Positions 7,737 through 7,790 of a stretch of DNA of 7,790 nucleotides are shown here, piece by piece (the stretch's first letter is position 1; each line of letters begins with the position of its first letter). The notes beneath the pieces are model-generated. The model saw only the letters and a program-made list of their open reading frames with translations, was not told where the DNA came from and searched no databases. Location: positions 35,997 through 43,786 of the forward strand of contig DCJH01000019.1 of NCBI GenBank assembly GCA_002317385.1, in the 5' to 3' direction. A program made the translations under genes and the position numbers. Origin of the DNA: Prevotella sp. UBA1705. Lineage in GTDB: Bacteria > Bacteroidota > Bacteroidia > Bacteroidales > Bacteroidaceae.

Positions 7737-7790
7737 TAGGTAAAATTTAAAATATGAATAAAATAGGTATAATTGGTTTAACGTATGGGC
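7737..7790 (-). promoter_or_regulatory. AT-rich leader upstream of the SusC-like gene, possible promoter region
   Basis: The 54 bases before the SusC-like start are strongly AT-rich compared with the G+C-richer coding DNA, as expected for a Bacteroidota promoter or 5' leader. On the minus strand TATTTTAT occurs at about 7758-7765 and only partly fits the Bacteroidota -7 element (TAnnTTTG); no convincing -33 TTTG was found at the right distance. An AT-only run with a TTTAAA core lies closer to the gene. The actual promoter may be beyond the right edge. No operator or terminator hairpin was recognised. Confidence 0.25.

Overview
The window is a piece of a polysaccharide utilisation locus (PUL) from a Bacteroidota bacterium. 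A SusC/SusD pair, type II lipoprotein signals with acidic residues just after the cysteine, and AT-rich gene starts without clear Shine-Dalgarno sequences all point to the order Bacteroidales. The base composition looks somewhat above half G+C by eye, so a Prevotellaceae-like or other higher-GC member is more likely than a typical low-GC Bacteroides. This placement is inference; there is no rRNA or other phylogenetic marker here.

All genes lie on the minus strand and read from right to left. In transcription order they are: an AT-rich leader (7737-7790), a SusC-like TonB-dependent outer-membrane transporter (4758-7736), a SusD-like surface lipoprotein (3227-4744), a glycoside hydrolase family 30 lipoprotein (1698-3215), and a long modular surface lipoprotein that is probably a surface glycan-binding protein (1685 down to the left edge, where it is cut off). 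The three junctions are 13, 11 and 12 bp with no room for terminators or promoters, so this looks like one operon. No stretch over 300 bp lacks a gene.

The likely working model is this. The GH30 enzyme, anchored on the cell surface, cuts a beta-linked glycan. The modular lipoprotein and SusD hold the chain, and SusC imports the oligosaccharides with TonB energy. The order SusC-SusD-GH30-binding protein resembles, from memory, the Bacteroides thetaiotaomicron fungal beta-1,6-glucan locus (around BT3310-BT3314), where a GH3 beta-glucosidase follows. The substrate here is therefore tentatively beta-1,6-glucan, but sequence alone does not prove it. No regulator and no exo-acting glycosidase are inside the window.

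The least ordinary structure is in the last gene. A 220-residue unit is duplicated in tandem, in perfect register at 660 bp, and the second copy runs off the left edge. A more diverged half-unit appears to lie before the first copy.
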